Shown: positions 1-11,035 of the stretch, piece by piece
Layout: each line of letters opens with the position of its first letter
Numbering within the stretch: position 1 is the stretch's first letter
DNA from: Polyodon spathula
Lineage: Eukaryota; Chordata; Actinopteri; Acipenseriformes; Polyodontidae
Reading direction: 5' to 3'
Assembly: GCF_017654505.1 (NCBI RefSeq)
Contig: NC_054539.1
Location: forward strand, 72,866,913-72,930,912
Length of the DNA stretch: 64,000 nt
Program-made: the position numbers and the translations under genes
Notes under the pieces: model-generated
Database searches by the model: none
Told to the model about the DNA's origin: nothing
What the model saw: only the letters and a program-made list of their open reading frames with translations

Positions 1-39
1 GGATACGTCATGCCTTGATGAACTCGAGTATCCATCAAC

Positions 40-169
40 ATGGAGGAGCTACTGATAGCTGAAGCTTCTCAGCATCCTGAGATATTTGATTATAAAAATA
101 AGAATTTCAAGGAAGTTAATATGAAAAATAACATCTGGTGCACAGTTGCACAGGCTGCAGGGATGCCAG
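40..169 (+). CDS. MADF-domain exon, partial gene (host or Harbinger-associated)
   Basis: An open stretch of 43 codons starts at ATG 40 and ends at a consensus splice donor (CAG|GTATGT at 169/170). The translation begins MEELLIAEASQHPEIFDYKN and runs to VAQAAGMP. This matches the start of a MADF domain: a leading acidic/hydrophobic helix, then a HPE(I/L)(F/Y)D motif, a KN..F block, and a conserved Trp (NNIWCTVA) before a Gly-rich turn. MADF domains are Myb/SANT-related DNA-binding modules. In fish they occur in host transcription-factor-like genes and in the accessory DNA-binding protein of some PIF/Harbinger transposons. The remaining exons are not visible downstream: the sequence after 170 is AT-rich and non-coding. 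No frameshift is seen in the exon. Whether it belongs to a live gene, a domesticated gene or a transposon fragment cannot be told from this window. Confidence 0.6.
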
Positions 170-1865
170 GTATGTATTATTCATGTCTTATTTTACATAT
201 AGCCTAGTACATAAGCAGCACACGTACAATTAAAGCATATACCTGCAAACAATAGAAACTTCCAGACTGTCAACCATGATTTACCATGAAAGGGGTTTTG
301 CTATGAAATTAGGAGGAAATTAGGAGAAATGTTGTTCAGTACACGGAGGTGGTGGGCAGTCTTTCTTTTTTTTTTGTTACCGCCACTTCAAAACAGTTGA
401 TGTGTGTCCACCAAGCAAAGCAGCGCTTATGTGTGCCCCAGGCTTTAGAGGAATAAAAATATGAATGTGCAAAGTGGCAAATTATTTGCAAATAATATTA
501 TAATTGTAGCGTCCCTAAATATTTGAACCCTGGAGTCTGGAAACTGAACCATGCAATGGAGAGCATCCACGTTGCTGTATTTTTTTCTTAATCCCGAGGA
601 GAACATACTAGTGTTCCAGGTGCAGGTTAGTAATTCAATTGTGTGAGTGTTTTGGTTAACATACATTAGCCTTTTCAGAAAACAATATCAGAGCCTTAAG
701 GTGTGTTCAAAGTAGTGATATAATCCATTGCAATAGAATACCCTTTGCTATTTAGATACATTAGATTTTCATTTTGTAGTCTAACATTGATCTTTAAGCT
801 TGTGATCTTCATAGGTCAACTGCTTAATAGTAAATTATTAATATTAGATGCTCATTATGAGCTGAGATTTTTCTGTATCTGGAAAGAAAGTATGCAAGGT
901 CACCTAGTCCCTTTAACATGCAAACAACAACAAAATGGGTAATGCTTCATTTTAAATGGCAGTAGTTAACTACTTAGTGCTTGGCCGATACTTTAACAAG
1001 ATTAATCTACTATAATGATTTCCTCATATGTATTGCTTCTGTGTGTTATTCTGTTTTGTGTGTTCTGTGCAGTGCTCCAATGTTGTTTCTGCTTAAATCA
1101 TTGTTCGCCAGTGTTAGCCAGAGGAATGAGCAGACTTTTAATGAAATAACCTTGTGTAAGATTTGAACTCACATAACCTTGTGTATTTTTAATTAACAGA
1201 TATATAAAGTTGTATGAGCTCAGTACATGATATAATTATCAACAAAAAAGTGACCAGGAGAGAGAGTATGGGATGGTGCCAGGTCAGGCAGTTAGAATGA
1301 AGCAGACAACAGTTATAATGAAGGGAGAGTTATTGAGGAATGATGTAACCTGAAGCAGTGGTAATGAGGAAACGATTGCTGAAGATTGATGTAACCAAGT
1401 CGGGCATGTAAAAAACAAGACCTTTGTTAGATCAGAAGAATAGAAGACTACAATGTATCTCTGAAATTGGTAAATATGTGCATATATACTGTAGCACCAT
1501 TTTTGCATTGCTTGCTGTTACTGGCTTATTAAAGCATTAGTATTAAACTGGGTCACCAGTGAGCCACTTGTCACCACTTTAGCTATTCGAGAAACCATGC
1601 TTCTGAAAAGACTCCTAAATACTTTATTTTTTTTTTTTTAAAGAGAGATGGTGAGGCATATAATTGTTGCACATGACTAATGTTTCTTCTATTCTCTGTG
1701 CTTTTCTAATATGCCTCCGAAACTCACTTCAGAAAACTGCTGGAATAGTTAGTCAGCATGGAAAATAAAGTGAGCCCATTTGTTTTTTATTTTATTTTTC
1801 TTGATCTTTCTTTCTTCAAGCCCACTTTGATGATTATGAAACACTATATATTGATATTTACATCT
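170..1865. other. Non-coding AT-rich DNA, no gene seen
   Basis: Only short chance reading frames. Contains small T/A homopolymers (for example near 1625-1640). If the MADF exon is real this would be intron. Confidence 0.6.
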
Positions 1866-1911
1866 ATTATATATATATATTATATACTACCATATATATA
1901 TATATATATAT

Positions 1912-1948
<37 letters not shown>
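1866..1948. repeat. Compound (TA)n-(CA)n microsatellite
   Basis: Two TA runs separated by a TACTACC interruption pass directly into an uninterrupted CA run ending at 1948. The frames that cross it (YIYIY, HTHTHT) are artefacts. Confidence 0.95.
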
Positions 1949-1950
<2 letters not shown>

Positions 1951-2143
1951 CATCGGCTACCGGTGCTAAAAAGGTAATATTGGTCAGACTGTCAGTCAAA
2001 ACACAAATTCACAAATAAGAGCTAACAAGAAAAATCTGAATCAGTAAAAGTCTGCTACGTGGACCTTTACGTTCAGAAAAAGAAAAATAAAGAAAAATAT
2101 GGAAAAAGGTTTGATTGGGTGTTTTTTTTTTTGTGGGATGGTG

Positions 2144-2161
2144 TTAGGGTTAGGGTTAGGG
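2144..2161 (+). repeat. Three-unit interstitial TTAGGG repeat
   Basis: Exactly three head-to-tail copies of the vertebrate telomere hexamer, preceded by a T11 run and a G-rich spacer. Too short for a telomere. It could be a repair insertion or chance. Confidence 0.8.
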
Positions 2162-3614
2162 TCCAGTAAATTCTAGTTTTGGTCCTGGCTTGGTTTGTTA
2201 TCAACAGTGTATCACTATTTGTTGATTATGGTACAGGCATGGTGATCCCAGAGACAAGTATCGGTGCTGTATGTAAGTGTGGTAATCTGGAAATGTTCTT
2301 CAAAATCTCTACATCTTTGTGGGCCACACTGTATACAGCTATTCTTTTGAGTCTGGTGCTGAATTTTACCCCTGGCTTACAATGCAGAAAGTTTAACATT
2401 GGGTTAAAGTTTTAATGTGAAGTAAATTATTATGTTAATACTGTGAAAAAGGACCATTTTCTTTTGACTCATGTAATACACCACATGTGTGCTCCAGTGG
2501 ATCAAAAGCTTAAGTGGTTAGACGGAAGCACATATTCTCACACAAGAAACAGACAGACTATTGTACAGCCACTAAGTAAAGATGAATTGGAATATACAGT
2601 TGTCAGATGGAGACATTCAATTTTTTTTTATTAATGCCCACTAAAAATCCCCCCTAAAAACAAGATTAAAATCGGCATTTTTCAAATGGTATCAAAAAAG
2701 AGATTCTAGATGATTTTAAACCCTTAGCTGCAGATCTTAAGTACAGTGCATGTGATAATCAGTCTATTAATTGGGAGTCTCAAGTGTATCTCAATACAGT
2801 AGGACTCTGTTTTTGGGGATTTTTACTTTATTAATGAGATGGAAACCTGCACAATTACAGTCTATATCTACTTGTTTTTTAAGTAATGTATCATAATGAG
2901 GAAAAGCATTTGAAGTAAATCATCTAATTATCAATCGTATATTATTACTGATATGAACTTACTTTCACAATTGTGTATAATCCACACAGCAGTAATCACA
3001 GAATGGCAGGTTTCATTCAATATCTTATCTATGTGCTGTAGCCAGTAAAATGCACAGAGTGATGCAGGGGTGAAATTCTCAACCAGAAAGTGCAGGTACT
3101 CATGCACAGCCAGGTGTAAACATAACAAAACTGGCAAGCAATTAGAGTGACAATGAATAAATAATGTATACATAATTGGTACACAAAACATTTATGAATA
3201 CAAAATAAGCCTTAAAAAATAACTGATAAAATATAACTCATTCACCATGAACAAAGAAGCTGAAGATACTGCAAACTTTGTAACCTCTGTATGTATTACT
3301 CAGTAATGTACTATAATATAGAACTTAAACCTTAAATAACAAGCTTTAAGAAATATTACACTATGCATAAACAACTATAGAAAGGAATTTTTGCTTCAAG
3401 ATATCATAAAACATTAATGATGTTATAAAAAAAAAATGTTTATAACAAAAACTGTGCTATGAAAAAATATACAAAAAGTCAAACAATGCACAATAGGGGC
3501 AAAAATACCCCTCTTATTTTTAATGCACCAGGTACTACCCTAAAAAAATAATGATGTATTTGACTTGGCCATTTCAAAATCCCCATACTTTCCAGACCCT
3601 GGGTACTCATCTGC
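2162..3614. other. Non-coding DNA, no gene seen
   Basis: No recognisable coding similarity on either strand and no clear transposon ends. Short open frames (2179-2415, 2443-2634 plus; 2931-3191 minus) have no family signature. Confidence 0.55.
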
Positions 3615-3722
3615 AACGTCCCAAATTCTAGGCCTCTCTGGTTTTCAGATAACATCCCAAATTCTGGGCCAATTTGGTGTTTACATAACGTCCCAAATTC
3701 TGGGCTGCTTTGCTTTTTCCGA
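3615..3722. repeat. 36-bp minisatellite, three units
   Basis: Three contiguous 36-bp units start at 3615, 3651 and 3687. Each opens with AAC(G/A)TCCCAAATTCT(A/G)GG and then has a more variable T-rich half. A diverged single unit (ATCCCAAAAACTGGGCTG) recurs at about 3886-3903, some 165 bp downstream, so the array may once have been longer. Confidence 0.8.
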
Positions 3723-4140
3723 ATTCAGTTAATAATGTTTTCTGGGGAGAGTACAAAAATACATTACCTTTGATTTATGTACTAGGGGTTACTCTTAAAT
3801 GAATTCACAATCCAGTTCCTGTGTACTTTTTTTATGGTAAAATGGCCATGCATGACTTAAAAACTCGGCAGTAAGTTGAGCAGAATATCCCAAAAACTGG
3901 GCTGAATTTCACCACTGGGGTGATGAGAATCTAATATTCACTGAAAGCCTGACAGGTGATTAGTGGACACTGGAAAAAGTCCTAACACAAAGTTTGCTTT
4001 GGGAAGTTTTATACAATCCAGGGATATGAGTGGTTTAAACAATTCAACTGTTAACCCTAGAAGACACTGCCTCATGAGAAATTGAGGCAGTATAAGGAAG
4101 GACATAACTGATCTTGAAAACGGCTTGTCCAGTATTTAAT
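3723..4140. other. Non-coding DNA
   Basis: No gene seen. It holds the outlying minisatellite unit near 3886 and then the left target-site copy of the SINE. Confidence 0.5.
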
Positions 4141-4153
4141 AGACCCTATTTTT

Positions 4154-4618
4154 TATTTATTTATTTTATTTGGAAATGCCCAATGATTTTTATTTCAACC
4201 CGGCCCACTGTTGCAGCCCCCACACTGACTCTGGAGAGACGAAGACGGACACACACGTCCTCCGAAACGTGCGCTGTCAGCTGTCTGCTTCTTTTCACTA
4301 TGCAGGCCTGCCATGCAGCCACTTCAGAGGTACAGTGTTGGAGGACCACACAGCTCTTGGCAGCTTACAGGTAGCCTGCAGATGCCCAGCCAGTCCACAT
4401 AGAGTTGCTGGTGCACAGTGAGCCGAGGACACCCTGGCCAACCTAAGCCCTCCCCCCTCGGGTGGCACTCGGCCACTTGTGCGCCACCACCTGGGAGCTC
4501 CCTTCCACAGTCGGCAGTGGAATAGACTAGACTTGAACTGGCGACCTCCAGGATATAAGGGTGCATCCTGCACTCCACGCGGAGTGCCTTTACCGGATGT
4601 GCCACTCGGGAGCCCTAA
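4154..4618 (-). mobile_element. tRNA-headed SINE, about 465 bp, with 13-bp target-site duplication
   Basis: Read on the minus strand it begins GGGCTCCCGAGTGGCAC and carries a tRNA-like head. A box-A-like TGGCACATCCGG is followed by a box-B-like AGTTCAAGTCT (9 of 11 against GGTTCRANTCC). It then has a long GC-rich body and an AT-rich tail ending in a TTTATTTATT-type run at 4154-4172 (plus strand). The insert is bounded by AGACCCTATTTTT (4141-4153) and AGACCATATTTTT (4619-4631), a 13-bp duplication with one mismatch, so both ends are well defined. Several open frames cross the body on both strands because it is GC-rich; none is a gene. The body resembles a long SINE I associate with non-teleost ray-finned fish, from memory only. 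Confidence 0.85.
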
Positions 4619-4631
4619 AGACCATATTTTT

Positions 4632-6612
4632 AAATATGTGCAATGCTTCAATGCAGACACAAAGGCTATTTGCAACTAAGTATGCTGGACCTGAATGTTA
4701 TTTTGTGGGCACACTTTTGCATCCTTATTAGACCTCAGTGCTAGGTATTGGTCTAACTTTATGGGCGTGACCTCATGTACATGTTAAAGCAATACTGAAC
4801 AAATGCTGTCCGAGATGCCTCCTACTACAGTTTATAAATTTGTCTATTGAAACAGCAGGGTGCAGAAGACTAAATTGTTTGCGAACAGAAAATCACAAAA
4901 CTAGAGGCAGTCACAGCATGGTGCATACACAGACTTTGTGACGATTATGTCTGTGATCATTTGTTATTATGTGGCCAAAATGCTAAGTGCATGATTTTTC
5001 ATTGTCTTGATTTGCTGAAATACTTTCTTAATAAGACACTTCTGGTAATACAGTCTTGAGTTACTTGTGGAATGCATGCACATACATTTATTAGTCAAAT
5101 TACTATTAATAAATTATGTTGTTTCAAATCCAATCCACTTTTTAATGACATGGAGATTTCCAGAAGTACTTGCCATTTTCCACTTATTACACAACTAGTT
5201 ACAATGAATAATACCATCAGTATAGTCATTGTCATTAAGAACACAATACCATAATTTCTCTATGCCATGCACATCCCTTCACTAGATGGTTTAAATTGTG
5301 TAGTTTTGAAAGAAACCTGTCTTGCAAACATTTATTATAATTTTAAAACATGACATCAGGTATAGAAATATGTTTCCAAGCTATACTTTCAGATAATCTT
5401 GCACTTTCGTGTTCATTTCACCTGGATAGTGAAATTTCTCCTAATGAGAGACATGCGTTGAAGCCATTTGCTTAACCCCCCACCCCCCCCACCCCAAATA
5501 CAGTGTTGACCAAAATGACCAAGGAAGTGAAGCAGTTACAGATTCCCTGGACAAGTGGACAATTCAAACTGACAATTGTCTTTAATAGTACCAGATGATA
5601 TATTTAAAAATGAAAATGCATTATCATGTGCTCCTTTCAAAACTGCACATTTGCAGTCAATCAAAGAGCACAATGGGTAAGGTTTATGGAATTATTTTGT
5701 TCGCTACATCCACCTTAACGATGAATGGAAAAAAGCAGAGACCCAGCACTTTGCTGAAGCTGTGTGTTTGTCTTCATAATTGACAAAAGCAAAGCCGCAT
5801 CCTATCAATATCTCAGTTAATCGTGTAAATGGGGATGACCCTAATAGAATTAACATTAGGGTTTTCCCCGCTGACTCATTACTGTTCAACTAGGCACAAT
5901 TAATTTTCAAATAGAACTTGAAATATGGATAGATAAGTATCATTATGTGCTCGTTTATTTGAGTGAATGGCAGAAATATAAATTATCAATGCAGAAGCCG
6001 TAATGTTATATGCACAATAGTAAACATATGCAATGGAAAGGGATTGACTTGTTAGCACCTAATGCTGTCAATTACAATGGTGATATGTTAATTAACAAAA
6101 GTTTCTCAGTTAATTTCCAGGAAAATTAAGCAGTAAACTGGCAAGACTTTTAATTGTTGTTCAATGAAGAAACATAATTAGGCAATATTAAAACAAATTG
6201 CTTTCTTTTTCAATCATGTAAATTCACTGAAGAGATTATAAATATACTGTATATTTTACTTGTAAATAAATTCATAGCAAGGTGTCATTGTGTTGTGAAT
6301 TATTCATAAAGGAGCATCCTCTGGGTTTAAGAATTTCTAAATATGAAATATGAAACTACTTTGAATCGCATCAATATGCATATAAAACTGTATATTGGAA
6401 TCATTATTACTTCAAGGGTAAGTGTCCTTGCATTATACCCCAAATTATACATCATACCATTACATTTTAAATGCATTATTTCTGTGATAGCTGTCACATG
6501 AAATCAAATATCAAGGTACTGTTCGGGGTATATTTACCCTGCATTTTATAAAACTGTTTTACTCCAACATGCAATAGCGGATGATGTTAAAGCTGCAGTT
6601 CACTAGCTATAA
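4632..6612. other. Non-coding DNA with a C-rich tract and one RRM-like fragment
   Basis: A C-rich tract (CCCCCCACCC type) lies at about 5477-5503. On the minus strand, 5704-5889 encodes 62 codons containing GCGFAFVNYED, which resembles the RNP1 motif of an RRM RNA-binding domain (see findings). The remainder shows no coding similarity, no transposon ends and no long tandem repeat. Confidence 0.5.
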
Positions 6613-6617
6613 TAGTG

Positions 6618-7294
6618 TGTGACAGGGAGCATGAGGATCTGAGCTGCAAATCTCCCTCCCGACCCAAGAGGGCACTAAGCAGAGGTACTTGCATGCCTGT
6701 TCAGAGATGGGCCGGCTTGGAGAGAGGGGTGGGGAAAAGGAAGTCGGCCTTCTTGGTGCAGGGCGGAATGACCATATTAGGGGACAAAATCACTGTGCTC
6801 AGCTGTGTTGCATTAGACAACTGGCAGGTGTGCAGAGTTGCGCTGATCATGGGGTGGAGTCCCCTGGTATATAAGGGCTGTCATTTTGTAAGTGCGAGGC
6901 TTGTTGAGGTAATACTGGAGCTAGGTTCCTGAGCTGTGTGTTTGTTTATTTGGTTATTTTTGTGCGACGTGTTTGTGTTTATTGTCAGAGTGATCCCTGA
7001 CACCAAGGAGCTGCCGCACCACTGCCAGCACTTTTCACCTTGGACACCACACACCCCGGTCAACAGAACTGGACACTTAAGCACCTGAGCACCTGCACTT
7101 TTCACCACCCCAGGAGTGCACCCAAGGAGCTGAGAGGGACTCCTCTGTTGGGACTTATGATTTATATTTTTGTTGCTTTGAACTGTGTTTTTTTTTGTTA
7201 ATAAAGTTCACCCTACCATTGTGGTAGGGTATTTGCAAATTCAGAAGTGACTCTGTGACGTCTGCTCCACACCCACACCCACTGCACCGTCACA
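6618..7294 (+). mobile_element. Solo LTR (LTR family 1, copy 1), 677 bp
   Basis: Starts TGTGACAGGG and ends CACCGTCACA, giving the TGTGAC...GTCACA terminal inverted repeat of an LTR. It is flanked by the perfect 5-bp target duplication TAGTG (6613-6617 and 7295-7299). Internally it has a TATA-like GGTATATAAGGG at about 6865-6876 and an AATAAA polyadenylation signal at about 7200-7206, in the expected U3-R-U5 order. It shares blocks with the LTR at 22176: CTCCCGACC followed by GAGGGCACT, and GGAAGTCGGCC(T/A)TCT. No internal retroelement sequence adjoins it, so LTR-LTR recombination most likely removed the body. Confidence 0.88.
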
Positions 7295-7442
7295 TAGTGC
7301 TGCAAGATTTCTATTGAATGCAGATTACAACCAGCATCACTGTACTCTCTATTAAACTTTAGGTCTGGTTTCATTTCATACAAATATAATAAAATGTGGA
7401 ACCAACCATGGTGCACGTTTAAGTGAACCTTAAAAATGTAAT

Positions 7443-7682
7443 CTTTATATAGTGCCCTTCATAGTGGACCAACATCACAAAGCAGGCTGTGAAATATATG
7501 CAAAGTCACTTAAAATAGGACATTGATTTAACATCTCATCTGCAGGATGGAGTACAAGGAGGTTAAATGACTTGCTCAGGGTCACACAGTGAGTCAGTCA
7601 GTGGCAGAGGTGGAATCTGAACCAGTGATTTACTGGTTACAAAGCCTGGATTTTAACCACTGGACCACACTGCCTCCTAGTG
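7443..7682 (-). mobile_element. MIR/CORE-like tRNA-derived SINE
   Basis: On the minus strand it opens CTAGGAGGCAGTGTGG. The box A (TGGTCCAGTGG, plus coordinates 7657-7667) fits TRGYNNARNGG exactly, and a box-B-like GGTTCAGATTCC lies at 7612-7623. The CORE-SINE body follows, with GTGTGACC.TGAGCAAGTCA and ATTTAACCTCC segments very like mammalian MIR. The 3' end (GGGCACTATATAAAGAT) resembles the tail of the L2 LINEs in this window, the expected arrangement when a SINE borrows a LINE tail for mobilisation. A possible 6-bp duplication TGTAAT flanks it (7437-7442 and 7683-7688). Confidence 0.75.
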
Positions 7683-8220
7683 TGTAATACCTGTTGTCAA
7701 AGTGATAGCATACAGCACTGAATACCAGGGATATCATCAAACAGCATATAGCTGTGGCTTTGGACGCAGGTCAGTGATGCTATCTGACTAGTTTGTCTAT
7801 TTCACATTTCACAGGTGAATAGAAACTGTATACACAAAGCTCACAGAAGCACAAGCAGCTGTTAAGCCTGGGTGAGCTTTAATCTTTTTTAATCGTGTTT
7901 ACTCACCCAAGATATCATGTAAAAGGCTAAGGGTAACTAACTGATGAGATATGAGCCAAGAACTATTACTTTCAGCCCAGAACTATTTCTATAGATTTTG
8001 TTTTATTTCAAACATTATTGATATTTCTCCCAACAGTGATGCAGCAATTTGTATTTATCGTACTTCAGACACGCAGTTTTGTCACAAAATAAATAACATT
8101 ACTCAATAATGTTTTGGGTTTTTTTTGTGTATGTGTGTGTGTTTTTTCATATGTTGTTTATATAGCTTCAACTACAGTAGCCATGTCTGAACACGTAGGG
8201 TACGGCATGGTACCCACGAA

Positions 8221-9290
8221 TTGTATGTATGTATTTATTTATTTATTTACATTTTTATAGCACCTTTAACCAAGGCCCTTTACAAATTTAAACAAAATAT
8301 TAGAATCAAGTAAAATGGGTGAAGAAAGAATGTAAATTATTGGGCTAGGGTTGGGAGACTCAGATTAGTTGCTAATATGAAAGCAGAGGGCCATAGGCTA
8401 GGTCAGGGTCAGGCAAGCAGGGTCATAACAGGAGGTCAGGAGTATTAGTAAGATGGGCAAGGGAGAAGAAATTCATTTTGATGGGAGGAGAAGAAACTAC
8501 ATAGTGTGTGTGACTGTTTTATGATAAGTGGGAGTCTATTCCAATGAAGGGGAGCAAGAAGGGAAAAGGAACATAAACGGGATTGGGCACAGGGCGAGTG
8601 TGGAACAGAGAGGGACAATAGGGATTGGCAACGTAAGGGAGGTGGAGGAATATAGTAGGTGATCAGAGCAGTCAGATAACTTGGGGCAAGACCATGGAGA
8701 GATTTGTACACAAGGGTAAGGAATTTGAACAGAAGGTATGGAAGGAGAGGGAGAGGTTGAATATGATACGGACAGAGGCACTTTGAATTTGTTGTAATGG
8801 TGTAAAAGCGTAGGAGTGGAGGCCAAGGAGAAGGGAATTATAGCAGTCGAGGTGGGTGAAAATGAGAGTGGACCACGAATTTAGTAGCAGGCTTATTTTG
8901 AGGATGTTGAATAGGTGGAAATGGCAGGTGCGTGCTATGGCAGAGATTACAAAGGGAGAGGGTAGAGTCAAAGATGATGCCGAGGTTACGAGCAGAGAGG
9001 GATGAATGAGGGACAAGGGAGGGAATGACATGGTAGGGCAGGGTGGGGGAAAAGAGGGGCAGGGGAAGAAAAGGATTTCAGTTTTTGATGGGTTGATGAG
9101 GAGGGCGTGCCATCCAATATTGGGTAGCAACCAAGCAAGCTGATATACGGACAGCAAGGTCTGGGGTAAAGGAGGGGAACGAAAAGAAAATCTGGGTGTG
9201 ATGGGGGAAGTTAAATGAGGAAATAAGAGCTTCAAGGGCCGAGGTGTACAGGAAGAATAGCAAGGGTCCAAGGACAGAGTGGGGGCATGT
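8221..9290 (-). mobile_element. L2-like LINE, 5'-truncated 3' end with RT remnant
   Basis: Minus-strand pieces in shifting frames follow the C-terminal half of an L2-type reverse transcriptase. In order they are SVLGPLLFFLYTSALEAL (palm, after the GVPQGSVLGP motif), RISACLVATQYWM, SKTEILFF, LDCYNSLLLGL, LQQIQSASVR and KSLHGLAPSYLTALI with LHWNRLP at the end. The catalytic YADD block is degraded. Several frameshifts and the lack of a full frame make it a pseudogene. The 3' tail reads GGTGCTATAAAAATG followed by an AAAT-type simple repeat at about 8221-8252, typical of L2 3' ends. The 5' limit is near 9290, where it meets a CR1-like fragment in the same orientation. Confidence 0.82.
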
Positions 9291-9790
9291 TATCTGTATC
9301 CTCCTTTGTGAAAAGTAATCATTTAATATATTTGCTATTTTTTTTCTTCGTCTATGATTTTAGAATTGGTTTTAGCCCCCTTAACAATGTTCATTTCTAT
9401 CTCTCGCTTGGCCTTTCTAACTTTCTTTTTGACTTGTGTTTGCAGTTCTAAGTACTCATTCTGTGTACTTTTGTATTCGGTTCCTTTTAAACGCTCTGTA
9501 AAGTGCCTTTTTTCTCCGAATATTTATTTTTAATTGATCTATTAAACCATTTTGGCAATTTTGTTTTACATTTAGATTTGTCTACTTTTGGGATGTAATT
9601 GTTTTGCGCCTCTAGTAATACATTTTTTAAAAACAGACACCCTTTATCTGTGGAAGTTTTCTCTATTTTACTCCAATCTACTTCTGTTAGTCTCTGTTTC
9701 ATACCTTCATAGTTTGCCTTTCTAAAATTGTAACCCTTAGCTTTAGTCATTACTTTTTTAGTCATGTACCAGCAGAGGAAGCTGGAGAGA
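9290..9790 (-). mobile_element. CR1-like LINE fragment (endonuclease-RT linker)
   Basis: The minus-strand frame ending at about 9487 encodes KGYNFRKANYEGMKQRLTEV, then W.KIE, LEAQNNYIPKV and KLPKWFNRSIKNK. This is the characteristic linker between the AP endonuclease and the reverse transcriptase in CR1-clade LINEs. A frameshift near 9487 leads into further CR1-like text (a run resembling LNDYFSQR.. / TKEDTDN) that ends at about 9290. There is no endonuclease upstream and no RT of its own type downstream. A non-functional fragment. Confidence 0.75.
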
Positions 9791-11035
9791 TCACAACAAG
9801 CGATTATATCCTGTATATTAAAAAAAAGAAAAAAGACACACTGGAAAAAATCCACCACTCCACAGCAAGCAGTTCCCAGAAATCCTGCTACGATGTCGAC
9901 ACGAAATGTGCTGCCTGTAAGTGTAAACAGGGGTAAAACATGATGGACTGAATGGGCTAACACTGCTTCTAAAACACAGTAACTGTGAGGTACACAGATA
10001 TAGAGAACATTTTTGAATTCCTAAAAACTGATTTCTTGTAGGAAATCCATGTGCTGACTAACCCTTACTCACAAGTGCTTTTTACTGCATGTAATTCATT
10101 ATAATATTTTAAAGTTATAAAAGTGAAAGGTCACCATATAACTTTTTTTTCTGTATGCCATAGAAGGCTAAAGAAAGCAGAGTTATTTATATATTTAAAA
10201 AAAAAAAAATCAAAGATTTTATGCAAAAACCAATGAGGCATGTCTTTGCTAAAGTTCACAAAACAAAATTCAATGTTCTGTTATTTTTTTCAGGCAAAAG
10301 AAATGGTTAAGAACAAATATGTAAATAGATATTAGTCTTGTTAAAATGCATTACCCTGAAATTTGACATTTGACCTTTTTTTGATCTCAGAATGCATATA
10401 AAATGACCCAATCTTTATTAATTGTTAGTAATTTACTTTACACATCTTAAATAATAAATAGCGAGAAAACCCCCAAAAAATCTATATGTGTTATTTTTAA
10501 ACCTTAACTGTCTCAGTTAGTGTAAGTGTAGTACAAGCTGGCTCGCTGGCGGGAAATAACTTGTGCATTCATTGTGCAGATTACAGGGAGAGAAAGGCAG
10601 TGAAGTGTTTAAAGAACCCAGGCATTCACACAACCAGGAGCGCAAAGAAACCCAGACCAGTGAGGTACTTTATTACTAATTAGATTCAATAATTTGACTG
10701 TGTATTTCTTGGTGTTCGTTAGTCTGAATTTGTTAATCAGAGACAATATGGAGGCTAGGGTTACCACTGTTCATTGTTATTTGGGTATGAGCTACTCTCT
10801 CAAAGCTCCACTGTGCAAAGTGTTTTTTTTGTAATTTACTCCTTCTCAGGATACGATTTCTGAGCATCTATTTAAATGAAATTACAAACAGAACCCCCAC
10901 CACCACCACCACCAGGCCACCCTAATGGAGGCACATTTATAGATTTTAGCTTAAGTCTGAGTTGTTGATGTAAATGATGCTGAGAAGAATTATTATGCAG
11001 TACAAAACCATGCTACCTGACTACTTTTAAACACC
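9791..11035. other. Non-coding DNA with a short (CCA)n run
   Basis: No gene recognised. A (CCA)6-7 run lies at about 10892-10916 and short A/T homopolymers near 10200. The GC-richer patch at about 10530-10660 has no identifiable coding or RNA signature. Confidence 0.5.

Noticed and set aside
2144..2161. Telomeric or chromosome-end origin
   Set aside because: Only three hexamers in interior DNA.
4298..4679. 125- and 93-codon frames on both strands
   Set aside because: They lie inside the 465-bp SINE, which is GC-rich and stop-poor.
8672..9271. 199-codon minus-strand open frame as an independent gene
   Set aside because: Its text mixes out-of-frame L2 reverse transcriptase with Pro/Ser-rich translation of a pyrimidine-rich strand; it is part of the L2 remnant.
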